A DNA stretch of 64,000 nt from Duganella radicis (GCF_009720825.1 NZ_WNKY01000005.1:124001-188000); one strand, 5' to 3'; counted from the first letter of the stretch, positions 17,321 to 26,191 are shown. Translations and numbers: made by a program. The notes: generated by a model from the sequence alone, not told the origin.

Positions 17321-19855
17321 TCAAGCTGCCTTGACTGCGATAGGGATAACGCGCTTGCGTTCTTCGATGGTGGCCGGGCGGATCTGGCCGCGTTCTTCCA
17401 TGAACAGCACGTTCTGGTCGCTCTTGTCGCTGTTGACGAAGTGGCGGAAGCGTTTGCGGGTCTCCGGATTCTCGACCGCTTCTTTCCACTCGCAAGCGTA
17501 GGTGCTGACCACGTGCGCCATGTCGGCTTCCAGCTCGGCGGCGATGCCCAGCTTGTCGTTGATGATCACGTCTTTCAGGTAATCCAGGCCGCCTTCCATG
17601 TTTTCGCGCCAGGTGCTGGTGCGTTGCAGGCGGTCGCCGGTGCGCGCGTAGAACATCAGGAAGCGGTCGATGTACTTGATCAGGGTCGCTTTATCCAGCT
17701 CGGTGGCGATCAGTTCCGCGTGGCGTGGCTTCATGCCGCCGTTGCCGCACACGTACAGGTTCCAGCCTTTTTCGGTGGCGATCACGCCGACGTCCTTGCC
17801 CTGCGCTTCGGCGCACTCGCGGGTGCAACCGGATACGCCGAACTTGATTTTGTGCGGCGCGCGCAGGCCCTTGTAACGGTTTTCCAGTTCAACGGCCAGG
17901 CCGATGGAATCGTCCACGCCATAACGGCACCAGGTCGAGCCGACGCAGGACTTCACCGTGCGCAGCGACTTGCCGTAGGCGTGGCCGGATTCGAAGCCGG
18001 CGGCGATCAGTTCTTCCCAGATCAGCGGCAGTTGCTCAACGCGGGCGCCGAACATGTCGACGCGCGCGCCGCCGGTGATCTTGGTGTACAGGCCGTACTT
18101 CTTGGCCACCTGGCCGACCGCGATCAGGCCATCGGCGGTGACTTCCCCGCCCGGCATGCGCGGCACCACCGAGTAGGTGCCGTCCTTCTGGATGTTACCG
18201 AGGAAGTAGTCGTTGGTGTCTTGCAGGCTGGCGTGTTCCTTCTTCAGCACGAAGTCGTTATACACGGTCGCCAGGATGGAGGCGGTCAGCGGCTTGCAGA
18301 CGTCGCAGCCCAGGCCCTTGCCATGCTTGTGCAGCAGGTCGCCGAAGGTTTTGATCTGGCCGACTTTGATCAGGTGGAACAGCTCCTGGCGCGAGTAGGC
18401 GAAGTGTTCGCACACATGGTTGTTCACCTCCATGCCCTGCTTCTTCATCTCGGCCTTCATCACTTGCGTGACGAGCGGCACGCAGCCGCCGCACGCGGTG
18501 CCGGCGGTGGTGCACGACTTCAGTTCGCCGATGGTGCAAGCGCCGTTCTGCACGGCGGCGCACAGCTGGCCCTTGGAGATGTTATTGCAGGAGCAGATCT
18601 GCGCCGAATCCGGCAGCGCATCCACGCCCAGCGCCGGCTTGGCCGCGCCATCCGATTGCGGCAGGATCAGGAACTCCGGCGATTCCGGCAGTTCGATCTT
18701 GTTCAGCATCATTTGCAGCAGGGTGCCGTATTCGGTGGCGTCGCCCACCATCACGCCGCCCAGCAGGTATTTGCCGCAGCTGGACACCACGATTTTCTTG
18801 TAGATCTGTTTGCGCTCGTCGATGAACTGGTAGGAATGGCTGCCTTCTTCCTTGCCGTGCGGGTCGCCGATCGATGCCACGTCCACGCCCATCAGCTTCA
18901 GCTTGGTGCTCATGTCGGCGCCGGCGAATTCCGCCGCTTCGCCCAGCATGTGCTTGACGGCGACGCGCGCCATCTCGTAGCCAGGCGCCACCAGGCCGAA
19001 GATCATGCCGCCCCACAGCGCGCACTCGCCGATGGCGTAGACGTGCGGGTCGGAGGTGACGCAGTTGTTGTTGATTTCAATGCCGCCGCGCGGGCCGATT
19101 TTCAGGCCGGCTTCCTTGGCCAGCATGTCGCGCGGGCGGATACCGGCCGAGAACACGATCATGTCGGCGTCCAGATGGCCGCCGTCGGCGAATTCCATGC
19201 GGTGGGTGCCGTCCACGCCATCGACGATGGCGGTGGTGTTTTTGCCGGTGTGGACGGTCACGCCCAGGTCTTCGATCTTACGGCGCAGCACACGGCCGCC
19301 GCCATCGTCCACCTGCACCGCCATCAGGCGTGGCGAGAATTCCACCACGTGGGTTTCCAGATTCATGTCGCGCAGGGCTTTGGCGCACTCGAGGCCCAGC
19401 AGGCCGCCGCCGATCACCACGCCGGTTTTCGAGCGCTTGCCGCATTCCAGCATGGCTTCCAGATCTTCGATGGTGCGGTAGACGAAGCAGTCCTTGCGGT
19501 CCTTGCCCGGCAGCGGCGGCACGAACGGGAAAGAGCCGGTGGCGATCACCAGTTTATCGTAAGGCAGGACATCGCCTTCGCCGGTGGTGACGGTTTTCGC
19601 CGCGGTGTCGATGGCGGTGGCGCGGGTGTTCAGGCGCAGCACCATGCCGTCGTTTTGTTCGAAGAAGCCCGGCTTCACCAGCGACAGGTCTTCGGCCGAT
19701 TTACCGGAGAAGAATTCGGACAGGTGCACGCGGTCGTAGGCGGGGCGCGGTTCTTCGCACAGCACGGTCACCTGCACGTTGGCGGCGCCGCTATTGGCCA
19801 GGCTTTCCAGGAATTTGTGGCCTACCATGCCGTGGCCGATAACGATAATTTTCAT
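17321..19855 (-). CDS. nirB: Nitrite reductase (NADH) large subunit
   Basis: An 844-residue protein with two dinucleotide folds (VIGHGMVGHKFLESL at the start; VVIGGGLLGLECAKAL near 150), a BFD-type [2Fe-2S] domain (CSCNNISKGQLCAAV ... ACGGCVP) and a C-terminal ferredoxin-like plus siroheme/[4Fe-4S] domain. The siroheme-cluster cysteines are in CVGSTWCRYG and SGCTRECAEA, roughly residues 635-680. It carries out the six-electron reduction of nitrite to ammonium with NADH in the cytoplasm, together with NirD. Length and domain order match the family. Confidence 0.95.
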   Translation of the reverse strand: MKIIVIGHGMVGHKFLESLANSGAANVQVTVLCEEPRPAYDRVHLSEFFSGKSAEDLSLVKPGFFEQNDGMVLRLNTRATAIDTAAKTVTTGEGDVLPYDKLVIATGSFPFVPPLPGKDRKDCFVYRTIEDLEAMLECGKRSKTGVVIGGGLLGLECAKALRDMNLETHVVEFSPRLMAVQVDDGGGRVLRRKIEDLGVTVHTGKNTTAIVDGVDGTHRMEFADGGHLDADMIVFSAGIRPRDMLAKEAGLKIGPRGGIEINNNCVTSDPHVYAIGECALWGGMIFGLVAPGYEMARVAVKHMLGEAAEFAGADMSTKLKLMGVDVASIGDPHGKEEGSHSYQFIDERKQIYKKIVVSSCGKYLLGGVMVGDATEYGTLLQMMLNKIELPESPEFLILPQSDGAAKPALGVDALPDSAQICSCNNISKGQLCAAVQNGACTIGELKSCTTAGTACGGCVPLVTQVMKAEMKKQGMEVNNHVCEHFAYSRQELFHLIKVGQIKTFGDLLHKHGKGLGCDVCKPLTASILATVYNDFVLKKEHASLQDTNDYFLGNIQKDGTYSVVPRMPGGEVTADGLIAVGQVAKKYGLYTKITGGARVDMFGARVEQLPLIWEELIAAGFESGHAYGKSLRTVKSCVGSTWCRYGVDDSIGLAVELENRYKGLRAPHKIKFGVSGCTRECAEAQGKDVGVIATEKGWNLYVCGNGGMKPRHAELIATELDKATLIKYIDRFLMFYARTGDRLQRTSTWRENMEGGLDYLKDVIINDKLGIAAELEADMAHVVSTYACEWKEAVENPETRKRFRHFVNSDKSDQNVLFMEERGQIRPATIEERKRVIPIAVKAA

Positions 19856-19868
19856 GATGCTAGTCCTA

Positions 19869-21173
19869 TTAAGCTGCCAGCTTGGTGGCGATTGCGGATT
19901 CTTCTACTGCGGCGGCGCTGAAACGCGCGGCCAGTGCGCACAGGGCGGAGATACCGACCAACACGCCGAGGATGCTCAGGGTTTGCTGCACATCGCCGGT
20001 ACCCTTCATCAGGAAGCCGGCGGCGACCGCGCCCACATTGCCGCCGGCGCCGATGATGCCGGCCACGCCGCCCAGGGCGCGCTTGTCGACGAAAGGCACC
20101 ACCGCGTAAGTCGCGCCGCAAGCCATGTGGGTGAACAGGCCGAAGAACAGCATGGCGCAGATGGCCAAGGTGGCGTTGCCGGCGTGGGCAAACATCAGCA
20201 GGCCGGCGCCTTCGCCCAGCATCAGCACGAACAGCAGGGTGACGCGGTTATTCAGGTTGCCGGCGGCGGCGAATTTGTCCGACACCCAGCCGCCCAGTGC
20301 ACGGGCGAACAACGCCAGCAGACCAAAGGAGCCTGCCGCCATGCCGGCTTGGGCCAGCGTCAGCTTGAAGTGATCGACATAGTAGGTGGCGGCGATGTTG
20401 TGGATGAAGATCTCCACGCCGAAGCAGGCGCCGTAGGTGATGAACAGCAGCCATACGCGGTAGTTGGCGCCGGCCAGCTTGAACGACTCCCAGCCGCCTT
20501 TCTTGCCGCCGTCGATGGTGATGCCGGCGGCGCGCAGTTCGGTGAAGTTACCTTGCGGGCAATCTTGCGTGAAACGGTAGTACACGCCGGCCATGATGAT
20601 CATCAGGACCCCCGGCACGATCAGGGCGGCGCGCCAGCCGAAGCCCTCGTTCACACCCAGCATGATCATGGCGGCCATCAGTAGCGGCATCAGCGCTTGC
20701 GCGGCGCCGCCGCCGGCATTGCCCCAACCCGCGGCGGCGGCGTTGGCGGTGCCCACCACTTTAGGCGCGAACATCACCGAGGTGTGGTACTGGGTGATGA
20801 CGAAGCTGGCGCCGGCCGCGCCGATGGCGAGGCGGAAGAACAGGAAGCTTTCGTAGGTCTGTGCGAAGGCCACGCCGATCACCGGGATGGCGCCCAGCAG
20901 CAGCAGGCCAGTGTAGGCCTTGCGCGGGCCGAAGTGGTCGCACAGCGGGCCGATGATCAGGCGCACGATGATGGTGACGGCGACAGCGGCGATATTGATG
21001 TTGGCGATTTGCGCCGGGGTCAGGCCGAACTCGCCTTTAATCACCGGCATCAGCGGCGCGCAGGCGAACCACGCGAAGAAGCAGACGAAGAACGCCATCC
21101 AGGTCAAGTGGAACGCCCGCATCTGAGGCGTTGAAATCGAGAAGAGCTTGATGCTGGTAGCTTTGCTTGCCAT
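19869..21173 (-). CDS. narK: Nitrate/nitrite MFS transporter (NarK/NasA type)
   Basis: About 434 residues from the ATG at 21173. A longer open frame exists but would run back through the regulatory leader, so it is not used. Twelve hydrophobic segments are evident, starting HLTWMAFFVCFFAWFACAPL. The nitrate-signature regions are the glycine-rich GWGNAGGGAAQALMPLL and GAGGNVGAVAAGFL; charged RLIIGPLCDHFGPRKAY follows TM2-3. It imports nitrate/nitrite for the downstream nirBD and nasA genes (13-bp gap to nirB). It is preceded by a sigma-54 promoter and an ANTAR-type terminator leader. Confidence 0.92.
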   Translation of the reverse strand: MASKATSIKLFSISTPQMRAFHLTWMAFFVCFFAWFACAPLMPVIKGEFGLTPAQIANINIAAVAVTIIVRLIIGPLCDHFGPRKAYTGLLLLGAIPVIGVAFAQTYESFLFFRLAIGAAGASFVITQYHTSVMFAPKVVGTANAAAAGWGNAGGGAAQALMPLLMAAMIMLGVNEGFGWRAALIVPGVLMIIMAGVYYRFTQDCPQGNFTELRAAGITIDGGKKGGWESFKLAGANYRVWLLFITYGACFGVEIFIHNIAATYYVDHFKLTLAQAGMAAGSFGLLALFARALGGWVSDKFAAAGNLNNRVTLLFVLMLGEGAGLLMFAHAGNATLAICAMLFFGLFTHMACGATYAVVPFVDKRALGGVAGIIGAGGNVGAVAAGFLMKGTGDVQQTLSILGVLVGISALCALAARFSAAAVEESAIATKLAA

Positions 21174-21190
21174 TTTTTTATCCCATTCAG

Positions 21191-21275
21191 AAAACAAAAA
21201 GGCGCCCGCGCAACCACAGGCCAAGAGACCGGGTTGGGCGGACGCCGTTGTCCTGCCAGTCCGTCCTTGGACCAG
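21191..21275 (-). promoter_or_regulatory. ANTAR-target leader: two hexaloop hairpins plus intrinsic terminator before narK
   Basis: Read on the minus strand. Hairpin P1 (21275-21256) closes a six-base loop AAGGAC with a GUCC/GGAC core. Hairpin P2 (21257-21237) closes a loop AACGGC with a GGAC/GUCC core. Both loops have A at position 1 and G at position 4, the ANTAR-protein recognition rule. The 3' arm of P2 is also the 5' arm of a nine-pair terminator stem (21246-21238 with 21209-21201, one G-U pair) followed by a T-rich run. Binding by NasT should favour P1/P2 and block the terminator. Confidence 0.85.
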
Positions 21276-21327
21276 CTGTGAATTCTTGTACTTCCGGGGA
21301 TCGCCGTTGATCCCTTGCCCTATGCTT

Positions 21328-21343
21328 TGCAAGAGCTGTGCCA
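21328..21343 (-). promoter_or_regulatory. Sigma-54 (RpoN) promoter for narK-nirBD-nasA
   Basis: TGGCACAGCTCTTGCA on the minus strand matches the -24/-12 consensus TGGCAC-N5-TTGC. It lies about 55-70 bp upstream of the P1 hairpin, so the transcript would begin with the ANTAR leader. This ties the operon to nitrogen limitation through NtrC. Confidence 0.85.
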
Positions 21344-21411
21344 GCCCCGGAAAGGGGCCGGTCACAGAGGGAAATGACGGAAAAATGCGGGTTTGCGGGG
21401 AGTCAGTCAGA

Positions 21412-21457
21412 ATGGTGCACTGCGATGTTGCGGTGCACCGTGCACGCTATCGGTGCG
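21412..21457. promoter_or_regulatory. Possible NtrC-type enhancer sites upstream of narK
   Basis: TGCAC-N7-GTGCG at 21441-21457 differs by one base from the NtrC dyad TGCAC-N7-GTGCA, and further TGCAC/GTGCA half-sites occur between 21415 and 21440. The dyad lies about 100-130 bp upstream of the sigma-54 promoter, a normal enhancer distance. Placement and spacing are seen; NtrC binding is inferred. Confidence 0.5.
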
Positions 21458-21473
21458 CAGCGGCGGTGCAAGC

Positions 21474-22148
21474 CTAGCCGGCGGCGGCCAGGGCGGCGGC
21501 GACCATTTCGTCGATCTCGCCGCTGATGTTGGAGAGGACGCCCGCCACCACCGCGAACTCCTTGCCGGCCTGTCCGGCGCGTGCCGCCACCACACGGGCG
21601 TTGAAGGCCACCATGCGCGCCTGGCGGTTGATGGTTTCAATATCCGTGATCACGCCGCGCAGCTGCTTTTTCATCAATCTTGCATGCAGCTTCGATTGTT
21701 CCTCGTAGATGGAGGTGATCTGGTTGAGGATGGCCAGCGTGGGCGTGGTGGTGCGCACCAGCTCCGCCAGCAGCGCGGCGCTGTCGCTGGCGTCGTTGGC
21801 GATCGCGCGCAGGGCGCGTTCGGCCAGGTCGGCAAAGGCGGTGATTTCACGGTCGCCTTGCAGCTTGCCGAAGTAAGCCTGCTCCAGCTCCGGACAGAAC
21901 ACGCCCGGCAGGCCGTCGCCATCGGTCAGCAGCGATTTGTGGGCGCCGCGGAACAGCGCCAGCGTCTCCTGCGCGATGGCCGCCGCGCCCTCCTGCTGCT
22001 GCGATGCCAGCACGGCGTACAGCACCAGCCGCTGCGAGGTGAAACGGCGACGCCCGGACAGGTTGATCAGGACGCCGAACACTTCTCCCGGCAGTGGCTT
22101 GCCGCCATGGGAACCGGCGGCGGGTGCGACAGGCGCGTGCATGTGCAT
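21474..22148 (-). CDS. Soluble chemoreceptor-like signalling protein in the nitrate operon
   Basis: A 224-residue protein without membrane segments or a signal peptide. The C-terminal about 80 residues carry a shortened methyl-accepting chemotaxis hairpin signature (ARMVAFNARVVAARAGQAGKE then FAVVAGVLSNISGEID). The N-terminal about 140 residues are helical and resemble no domain I can name. It starts behind AAGGAG and follows nrtD by 15 bp, so it is co-transcribed with the nitrate importer. A role in nitrate signalling or taxis is plausible but unproven. The signalling hairpin is much shorter than in true receptors, so it may not contact CheA. Confidence 0.6.
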   Translation of the reverse strand: MHMHAPVAPAAGSHGGKPLPGEVFGVLINLSGRRRFTSQRLVLYAVLASQQQEGAAAIAQETLALFRGAHKSLLTDGDGLPGVFCPELEQAYFGKLQGDREITAFADLAERALRAIANDASDSAALLAELVRTTTPTLAILNQITSIYEEQSKLHARLMKKQLRGVITDIETINRQARMVAFNARVVAARAGQAGKEFAVVAGVLSNISGEIDEMVAAALAAAG

Positions 22149-22163
22149 CGTTTTCTCCTTGGG

Positions 22164-22967
22164 TTAAGCGGCTTTGGCGGGATGCGCTTGTTTCCGGTAC
22201 AGGAACTCCAGCACCGCGGTGCGGTATTCCATGTACCTGGCATCCGACGCCAGCGCCACGCGGTCACGTGGACGCTCCAGCCGCACATCGACGATTTCGC
22301 CGATGGTGGCGGCCGGGCCGTTGGTCATCATGACGATGCGATCGGACAGCAGCACCGCTTCGTCGACATCGTGGGTCACCATCACCACTGTCGACTTGGT
22401 GGCGGCAACGATCTTCAACAGTTCGTCCTGCAAGTGGGCGCGCGTCAGGGCGTCCAGCGCACCGAAGGGTTCATCCATCAGCAGCACTTTCGGCTCCATC
22501 GCCAGCGCGCGGGCGATGCCGACGCGCTGCTTCATGCCACCGGAGATTTCATGCGGGCGCTTGGTCTCCGCATGCGTCAGGCCCACCAGCGCCAGCGCCG
22601 CCATGGTGCGTTCCTTGAGCTGCGCCTTGGTTTCAGCCGCGCCGAACACGCGCTCCACGCCAAGGTAGATGTTTTCGTAGCAGGTCAGCCACGGCAGCAG
22701 CGAGTGGTTCTGGAACACCACCGAGCGTTCCGGCGACGGGCCGGCGATCTCGCGGTTGGCGCATAGCAGCACGCCGTCGGTCGGCTTCAACAGGCCGGCG
22801 ATCAGGTTGAGCAAGGTCGATTTGCCGCAGCCCGAGTGGCCGATCAGGGTGATGAATTCGCCCTTGGCCACTTTGAGGTCGATCTCACGCAGCGCGTGGA
22901 AGATGCCCTTTTTGGTGTGGAACACCATCTCCACGCCTTCGATATCGATGAATTTTGGATCGTCCAT
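22164..22967 (-). CDS. nrtD: Nitrate ABC transporter ATP-binding protein (NrtD/NasD-like)
   Basis: 267 residues from the ATG at 22967, chosen because a perfect AAGGAG precedes it; the longer frame overlaps nrtB. Walker [10 protein letters not shown], signature [16 protein letters not shown] and Walker [16 protein letters not shown] are intact, in the nitrate/taurine/sulfonate ATPase subfamily. Unlike cyanobacterial NrtC it has no fused solute-binding domain. It energises the NrtB permease. Confidence 0.9.
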   Translation of the reverse strand: MDDPKFIDIEGVEMVFHTKKGIFHALREIDLKVAKGEFITLIGHSGCGKSTLLNLIAGLLKPTDGVLLCANREIAGPSPERSVVFQNHSLLPWLTCYENIYLGVERVFGAAETKAQLKERTMAALALVGLTHAETKRPHEISGGMKQRVGIARALAMEPKVLLMDEPFGALDALTRAHLQDELLKIVAATKSTVVMVTHDVDEAVLLSDRIVMMTNGPAATIGEIVDVRLERPRDRVALASDARYMEYRTAVLEFLYRKQAHPAKAA

Positions 22968-22978
22968 GACTGTGCTCC

Positions 22979-23896
22979 TTAGTTCGATACTTGTTCGTAG
23001 GTGAATGCACGGGCCAGCGCCATCAGCGCCTGCTCCAGCAGCAAGCCAACCAGGCCAATGGCGCCGATGGCGATGATGATGTGCGGGACGTTCAGGTTGT
23101 TCCACTCATCCCACACCCAGAAGCCGATGCCCACGCCGCCGGTCAGCATCTCGGCCGCGACGATCACCAGCCACGCGGTGCCGATCGACAGGCGCACGCC
23201 GGTCAGCACGAAAGGCAGCGCCGATGGCAGCAGGATCTTGGTCAGGATCTTCCATTCCGACAGATTGAGCACCCGCGCCACGTTCATGTAGTCCTGCGGC
23301 ACGCGCTGCACGCCGATGGCGGTGTTGATAATCATCGGCCAGATCGAGCAGATGAAGATCGACCAGATGGCCGCCGGGTTGGCCGACTTGAACACCAGCA
23401 GGCCGATCGGCAACCACGCCAGCGGCGACACCGGTTTCAGCAGGCTGATAATGGGGCTGAACATGGCGCTGGCAAACTGCACGCGGCCGATCAGGAAGCC
23501 CAGCGGAATGCCCACCAGCGCGGCCAAGCCGAAGCCCACGCCCACACGCTGCAAGGAGGCCAGCAGGTTCCAGCCTATGCCCTGGTCGTTCGGGCTGTTG
23601 CGGTAGAACGGATCGGAGAACAGCTTGACCGCTTCTTCCAGCGTGGCGGCCGGCGTCGGGAAGGTGCTGTTCTTCACCGTGATGATTTGCCAGATCAGCA
23701 CCAGCAAGGCGGCGCCCAGCAGCGGCGCGATGATTTTCAGCGCGGTGGCGGAGACTTGCTGGCGCACCCGTGTCGTTGAATTGGCGGCGAGCGGACGGCG
23801 TGGACGGCGTTCCGGCGCAGCGGGCGCGGCGGCTTCATTGGCGGCGATGGCGGCTGCCACCGGTTCGGCGCTATCAGGTTTGAGCATGGCATTCAT
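22979..23896 (-). CDS. nrtB: Nitrate ABC transporter permease (NrtB-like)
   Basis: A 305-residue inner-membrane protein: about 60 polar, Ala/Pro/Arg-rich residues, then six to seven helices with the coupling loop [21 protein letters not shown]. It sits between nrtA (15-bp gap) and nrtD (11-bp gap). It forms the pore of the nitrate importer. Confidence 0.9.
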   Translation of the reverse strand: MNAMLKPDSAEPVAAAIAANEAAAPAAPERRPRRPLAANSTTRVRQQVSATALKIIAPLLGAALLVLIWQIITVKNSTFPTPAATLEEAVKLFSDPFYRNSPNDQGIGWNLLASLQRVGVGFGLAALVGIPLGFLIGRVQFASAMFSPIISLLKPVSPLAWLPIGLLVFKSANPAAIWSIFICSIWPMIINTAIGVQRVPQDYMNVARVLNLSEWKILTKILLPSALPFVLTGVRLSIGTAWLVIVAAEMLTGGVGIGFWVWDEWNNLNVPHIIIAIGAIGLVGLLLEQALMALARAFTYEQVSN

Positions 23897-23911
23897 GGCA
23901 TCCTCCCGTCA

Positions 23912-25183
23912 TCAGGCTTTGATCTTGAACGAGGCGGCGAACGCTTTCGGGTTCTTGCCGTCCCACACGGAACCATCCATCAGTTTCGACGAGCGCAGCG
24001 GGCTCTTGGGCACCGGCGTCTTGGTCATGGTGGCGGCGTCCTTGTACAGATCGATCTGATTGACGGCGGTGGCCACGGCCAGGTAATCCGGATCGTCCTT
24101 CAGCAAGCCCCAGCGGCGATGCTGGGTCATGAACCACATGCCGTCCGACAGGTACGGGAAGTTGACCGCGCCGTCGTTGTAGAACTTCATGTGATTCGGA
24201 TCGTCCCAGGTCTTGCCCAGGCCATTCTGGTAGCGGCCCATGATGCGCTGGTCGATCGCATCCTTGCTGGTGTTGACGTAGGATTTATCGGCGATGGTTT
24301 CGGCCATCTTGTTCTTGTTGGCCAGCGAGGAGTCGATCCACTTGCCCGCTTCGAGAATGGCGGCCATCATGGCGCGGCAGGTGTTCGGATATTTTTTCGC
24401 GAATTCCAGGGTGGAGCCCAGCACCTTCTCCGGGTGGTCCTTCCAGATTTCCTGGGTGGTGACCGCGGTGATGCCGACGCCGTCCATAATGGCGCGGTGG
24501 CCCCATGGCTCGCCCACGCAGAAGCCGTCCATGTTACCGACCCGCATATTGGCCACCATCTGCGGCGGCGGCACGGTGATGACCTTGGCGTCCTTCATCG
24601 GGTTGATGCCGTTGGCGGCCAGCCAGTAGTACAGCCACATGGCGTGGGTGCCGGTCGGGAAGGTCTGCGCGAAGGTGTATTCGCGCTTATCGGTTTGCAT
24701 CAGCCTGGCCAGCGAGGCGCCATCGACGCCGCCCTTGTCGGCGACTTTCTTGGACAGGGTGATGGCCTGGCCGTTGTTATTGAGGCTCATCAGCACGGCC
24801 ATGTCTTTCTTCTGGCCGCCAATGCCCATCTGCACGCCGTACAGCAGGCCATACAGCACATGGGCCGCATCGAGGTCGCCATTGGCCAGCTTGTCGCGCA
24901 CACCGGCCCACGAGGCCTCCTTGCTCAACACGAATTTGACGCCGTACTTCTTGTCGAAGCCCAGCACCGAGGCCATGACCACGGAGGCGCAGTCGGTCAG
25001 CGGGATGAAGCCGATCTTGATTTCTTCCTTCTCCGGCTTATCCGAACCCGCTGCCCACACACCACCCGTCGACAAACCCAACATACTTCCTCCCGCTACA
25101 AGACCTGCACCATGAATTATTTTTCTGCGTGTTGCGTTGACCGTTTCGTCCGTCTTTGGAGTACCTAGTTTTTTGTAGTTCAT
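23912..25183 (-). CDS. nrtA: Nitrate ABC transporter substrate-binding protein (NrtA-like), Tat-type signal
   Basis: 423 residues from the ATG at 25183, preceded by AAGGGA; a longer frame runs into the leader and is not used. The N-terminus has a twin-arginine motif TRRKIIHGAG followed by a hydrophobic stretch and an Ala-x-Ala type end near GGVWAAG, so export by Tat is likely. The mature part matches NrtA/CmpA-like binding proteins (IKIGFIPLTDCASVVMAS, VGNMDGFCVGEPWG). It delivers nitrate to NrtB. First gene of the nrtABD operon, transcribed from a sigma-54 promoter through an ANTAR leader. Confidence 0.92.
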   Translation of the reverse strand: MNYKKLGTPKTDETVNATRRKIIHGAGLVAGGSMLGLSTGGVWAAGSDKPEKEEIKIGFIPLTDCASVVMASVLGFDKKYGVKFVLSKEASWAGVRDKLANGDLDAAHVLYGLLYGVQMGIGGQKKDMAVLMSLNNNGQAITLSKKVADKGGVDGASLARLMQTDKREYTFAQTFPTGTHAMWLYYWLAANGINPMKDAKVITVPPPQMVANMRVGNMDGFCVGEPWGHRAIMDGVGITAVTTQEIWKDHPEKVLGSTLEFAKKYPNTCRAMMAAILEAGKWIDSSLANKNKMAETIADKSYVNTSKDAIDQRIMGRYQNGLGKTWDDPNHMKFYNDGAVNFPYLSDGMWFMTQHRRWGLLKDDPDYLAVATAVNQIDLYKDAATMTKTPVPKSPLRSSKLMDGSVWDGKNPKAFAASFKIKA

Positions 25184-25221
25184 GGTGTTTCCCTTCTTGT
25201 AGTCGTCGATAACTAAGAGCC

Positions 25222-25302
25222 AAAAAAAAACGCCTACCCTCACGAAGCGAATTCATGATTGGTAGACGTCGTTGTCTGGTGGGCCCTACCGCCGTTGGCA
25301 GG
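25222..25302 (-). promoter_or_regulatory. ANTAR-target leader: two hexaloop hairpins plus intrinsic terminator before nrtA
   Basis: On the minus strand, P1 (25302-25285) is a six-pair stem CCUGCC/GGUAGG closing the loop AACGGC; P2 (25277-25264) is AGAC/GUCU closing the loop AACGAC. Both loops keep A1 and G4. The 3' arm of P2 overlaps a terminator stem formed by 25269-25261 and 25238-25230 (nine pairs, one G-U) followed by nine T. The layout is the same as in the narK leader, so both transcripts should be anti-terminated together by NasT. Confidence 0.85.
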
Positions 25303-25337
25303 ACACATCCGCGCAGCATTGCGCTTGCATAGCGTTA

Positions 25338-25353
25338 TGCAATGTCCGTGCCA
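25338..25353 (-). promoter_or_regulatory. Sigma-54 promoter for nrtABD
   Basis: TGGCACGGACATTGCA on the minus strand is a full match to TGGCAC-N5-TTGC. It lies about 35-50 bp upstream of the first leader hairpin, the same order as before narK. Confidence 0.87.
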
Positions 25354-25386
25354 GCGGATTTACAGGGGGAAAGGAGAGTTTTCGGG

Positions 25387-25418
25387 CAAAAAAAATGCAC
25401 CGCTTTTGCGCGGTGCAT
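25387..25418 (-). terminator. Rho-independent terminator of nasT
   Basis: A perfect nine-pair stem (ATGCACCGC at 25395-25403 with its complement at 25410-25418), six-base loop, followed on the minus strand by a run of eight T. It lies 28 bp after the nasT stop and separates nasT from the nrtA promoter. Confidence 0.85.
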
Positions 25419-25445
25419 CATTTTGGGCGGGCGCGGCGTTCCGGC

Positions 25446-26063
25446 TTAGCCCAACAGGTCTTCGACGTCGAGAATGCGCTGCGCCACTTCGGACAGCTTG
25501 AGGTTTTTGCTCATCGCCATGGAGCGCAGCTTCTGGTAGGCCTGCTCCTCGGTGAAGCGCTGGCGCTCCATCAGCAGGCCCTTGGCGCGCTCGATCACCT
25601 TGCGCTCGGCCAGCTTGCTCTTGGTGTCGGACAGCTCGTCCAGCAGCTTTTGCTCGCGCTTGAACTGGGCCAGCGCCACTTGCAGCACCGGTTTGATGCG
25701 CTCGCTTTGCAGGCCGGCCACGATGTAGGCCGAGACCCCGGCTTCGACCGCGGCTTCCATGCTTTCCGGGTCCTGGTCTTCGGTGAACATGACGATGGGG
25801 CGGCGCTCGTCGCGGGTGGCGATGACCACGTGCTCCAGCACGTCGCGCGCATCGGACTCGGCGTCGACGATGATCATGTCAGGCTGGAGCTGGGCGATGC
25901 GCTCCGGCAGATACATATCCGGCGGCAGCGAAGCGATGATGTCGTAGCCCGCCTCCAGCAGGCCGATGCGCAGCACCCGCGCGCGCTCGGCTTGCGCATG
26001 GAGCGACTCGTCATCCTCGTCATGGATGACGGTGTTGACGACGACGATACGCAAATTGGACAT
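25446..26063 (-). CDS. nasT: NasT: receiver-ANTAR transcription antiterminator for nitrate assimilation genes
   Basis: 205 residues from the ATG at 26063 (five codons inside the longest frame, at MSNLRIVVVN). The first about 125 residues form a response-regulator-like receiver (IIVDAESDARDV, PIVMFTEDQDPE). The last about 60 residues are an ANTAR RNA-binding domain (KLAERKVIERAKGLLMER, then EEQAYQKLRSMAM). NasT binds the two-hairpin leaders of nas/nrt transcripts and prevents termination. In known systems it is held inactive by the nitrate sensor NasS; no nasS gene is adjacent here. It is transcribed as a single gene with its own terminator. Confidence 0.9.
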   Translation of the reverse strand: MSNLRIVVVNTVIHDEDDESLHAQAERARVLRIGLLEAGYDIIASLPPDMYLPERIAQLQPDMIIVDAESDARDVLEHVVIATRDERRPIVMFTEDQDPESMEAAVEAGVSAYIVAGLQSERIKPVLQVALAQFKREQKLLDELSDTKSKLAERKVIERAKGLLMERQRFTEEQAYQKLRSMAMSKNLKLSEVAQRILDVEDLLG

Positions 26064-26191
26064 GGCCGGCTTACGCATGGGAGTGGGTTATGAGCCTGCT
26101 GCAAGCAAGAATCAAACCAGTAGTTTCGATGTGCATTTGCAGATTTTACGGCACAACGCGCCAATTCTGCCAGCACTCCCCTCGCCGTTGA

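Noticed and set aside
19869..21365. Longer N-terminus (64 extra residues) for the NarK-type transporter
   Set aside because: The extension is the translated leader with its hairpins and terminator. The ATG at 21173 follows it and begins a normal family N-terminus.
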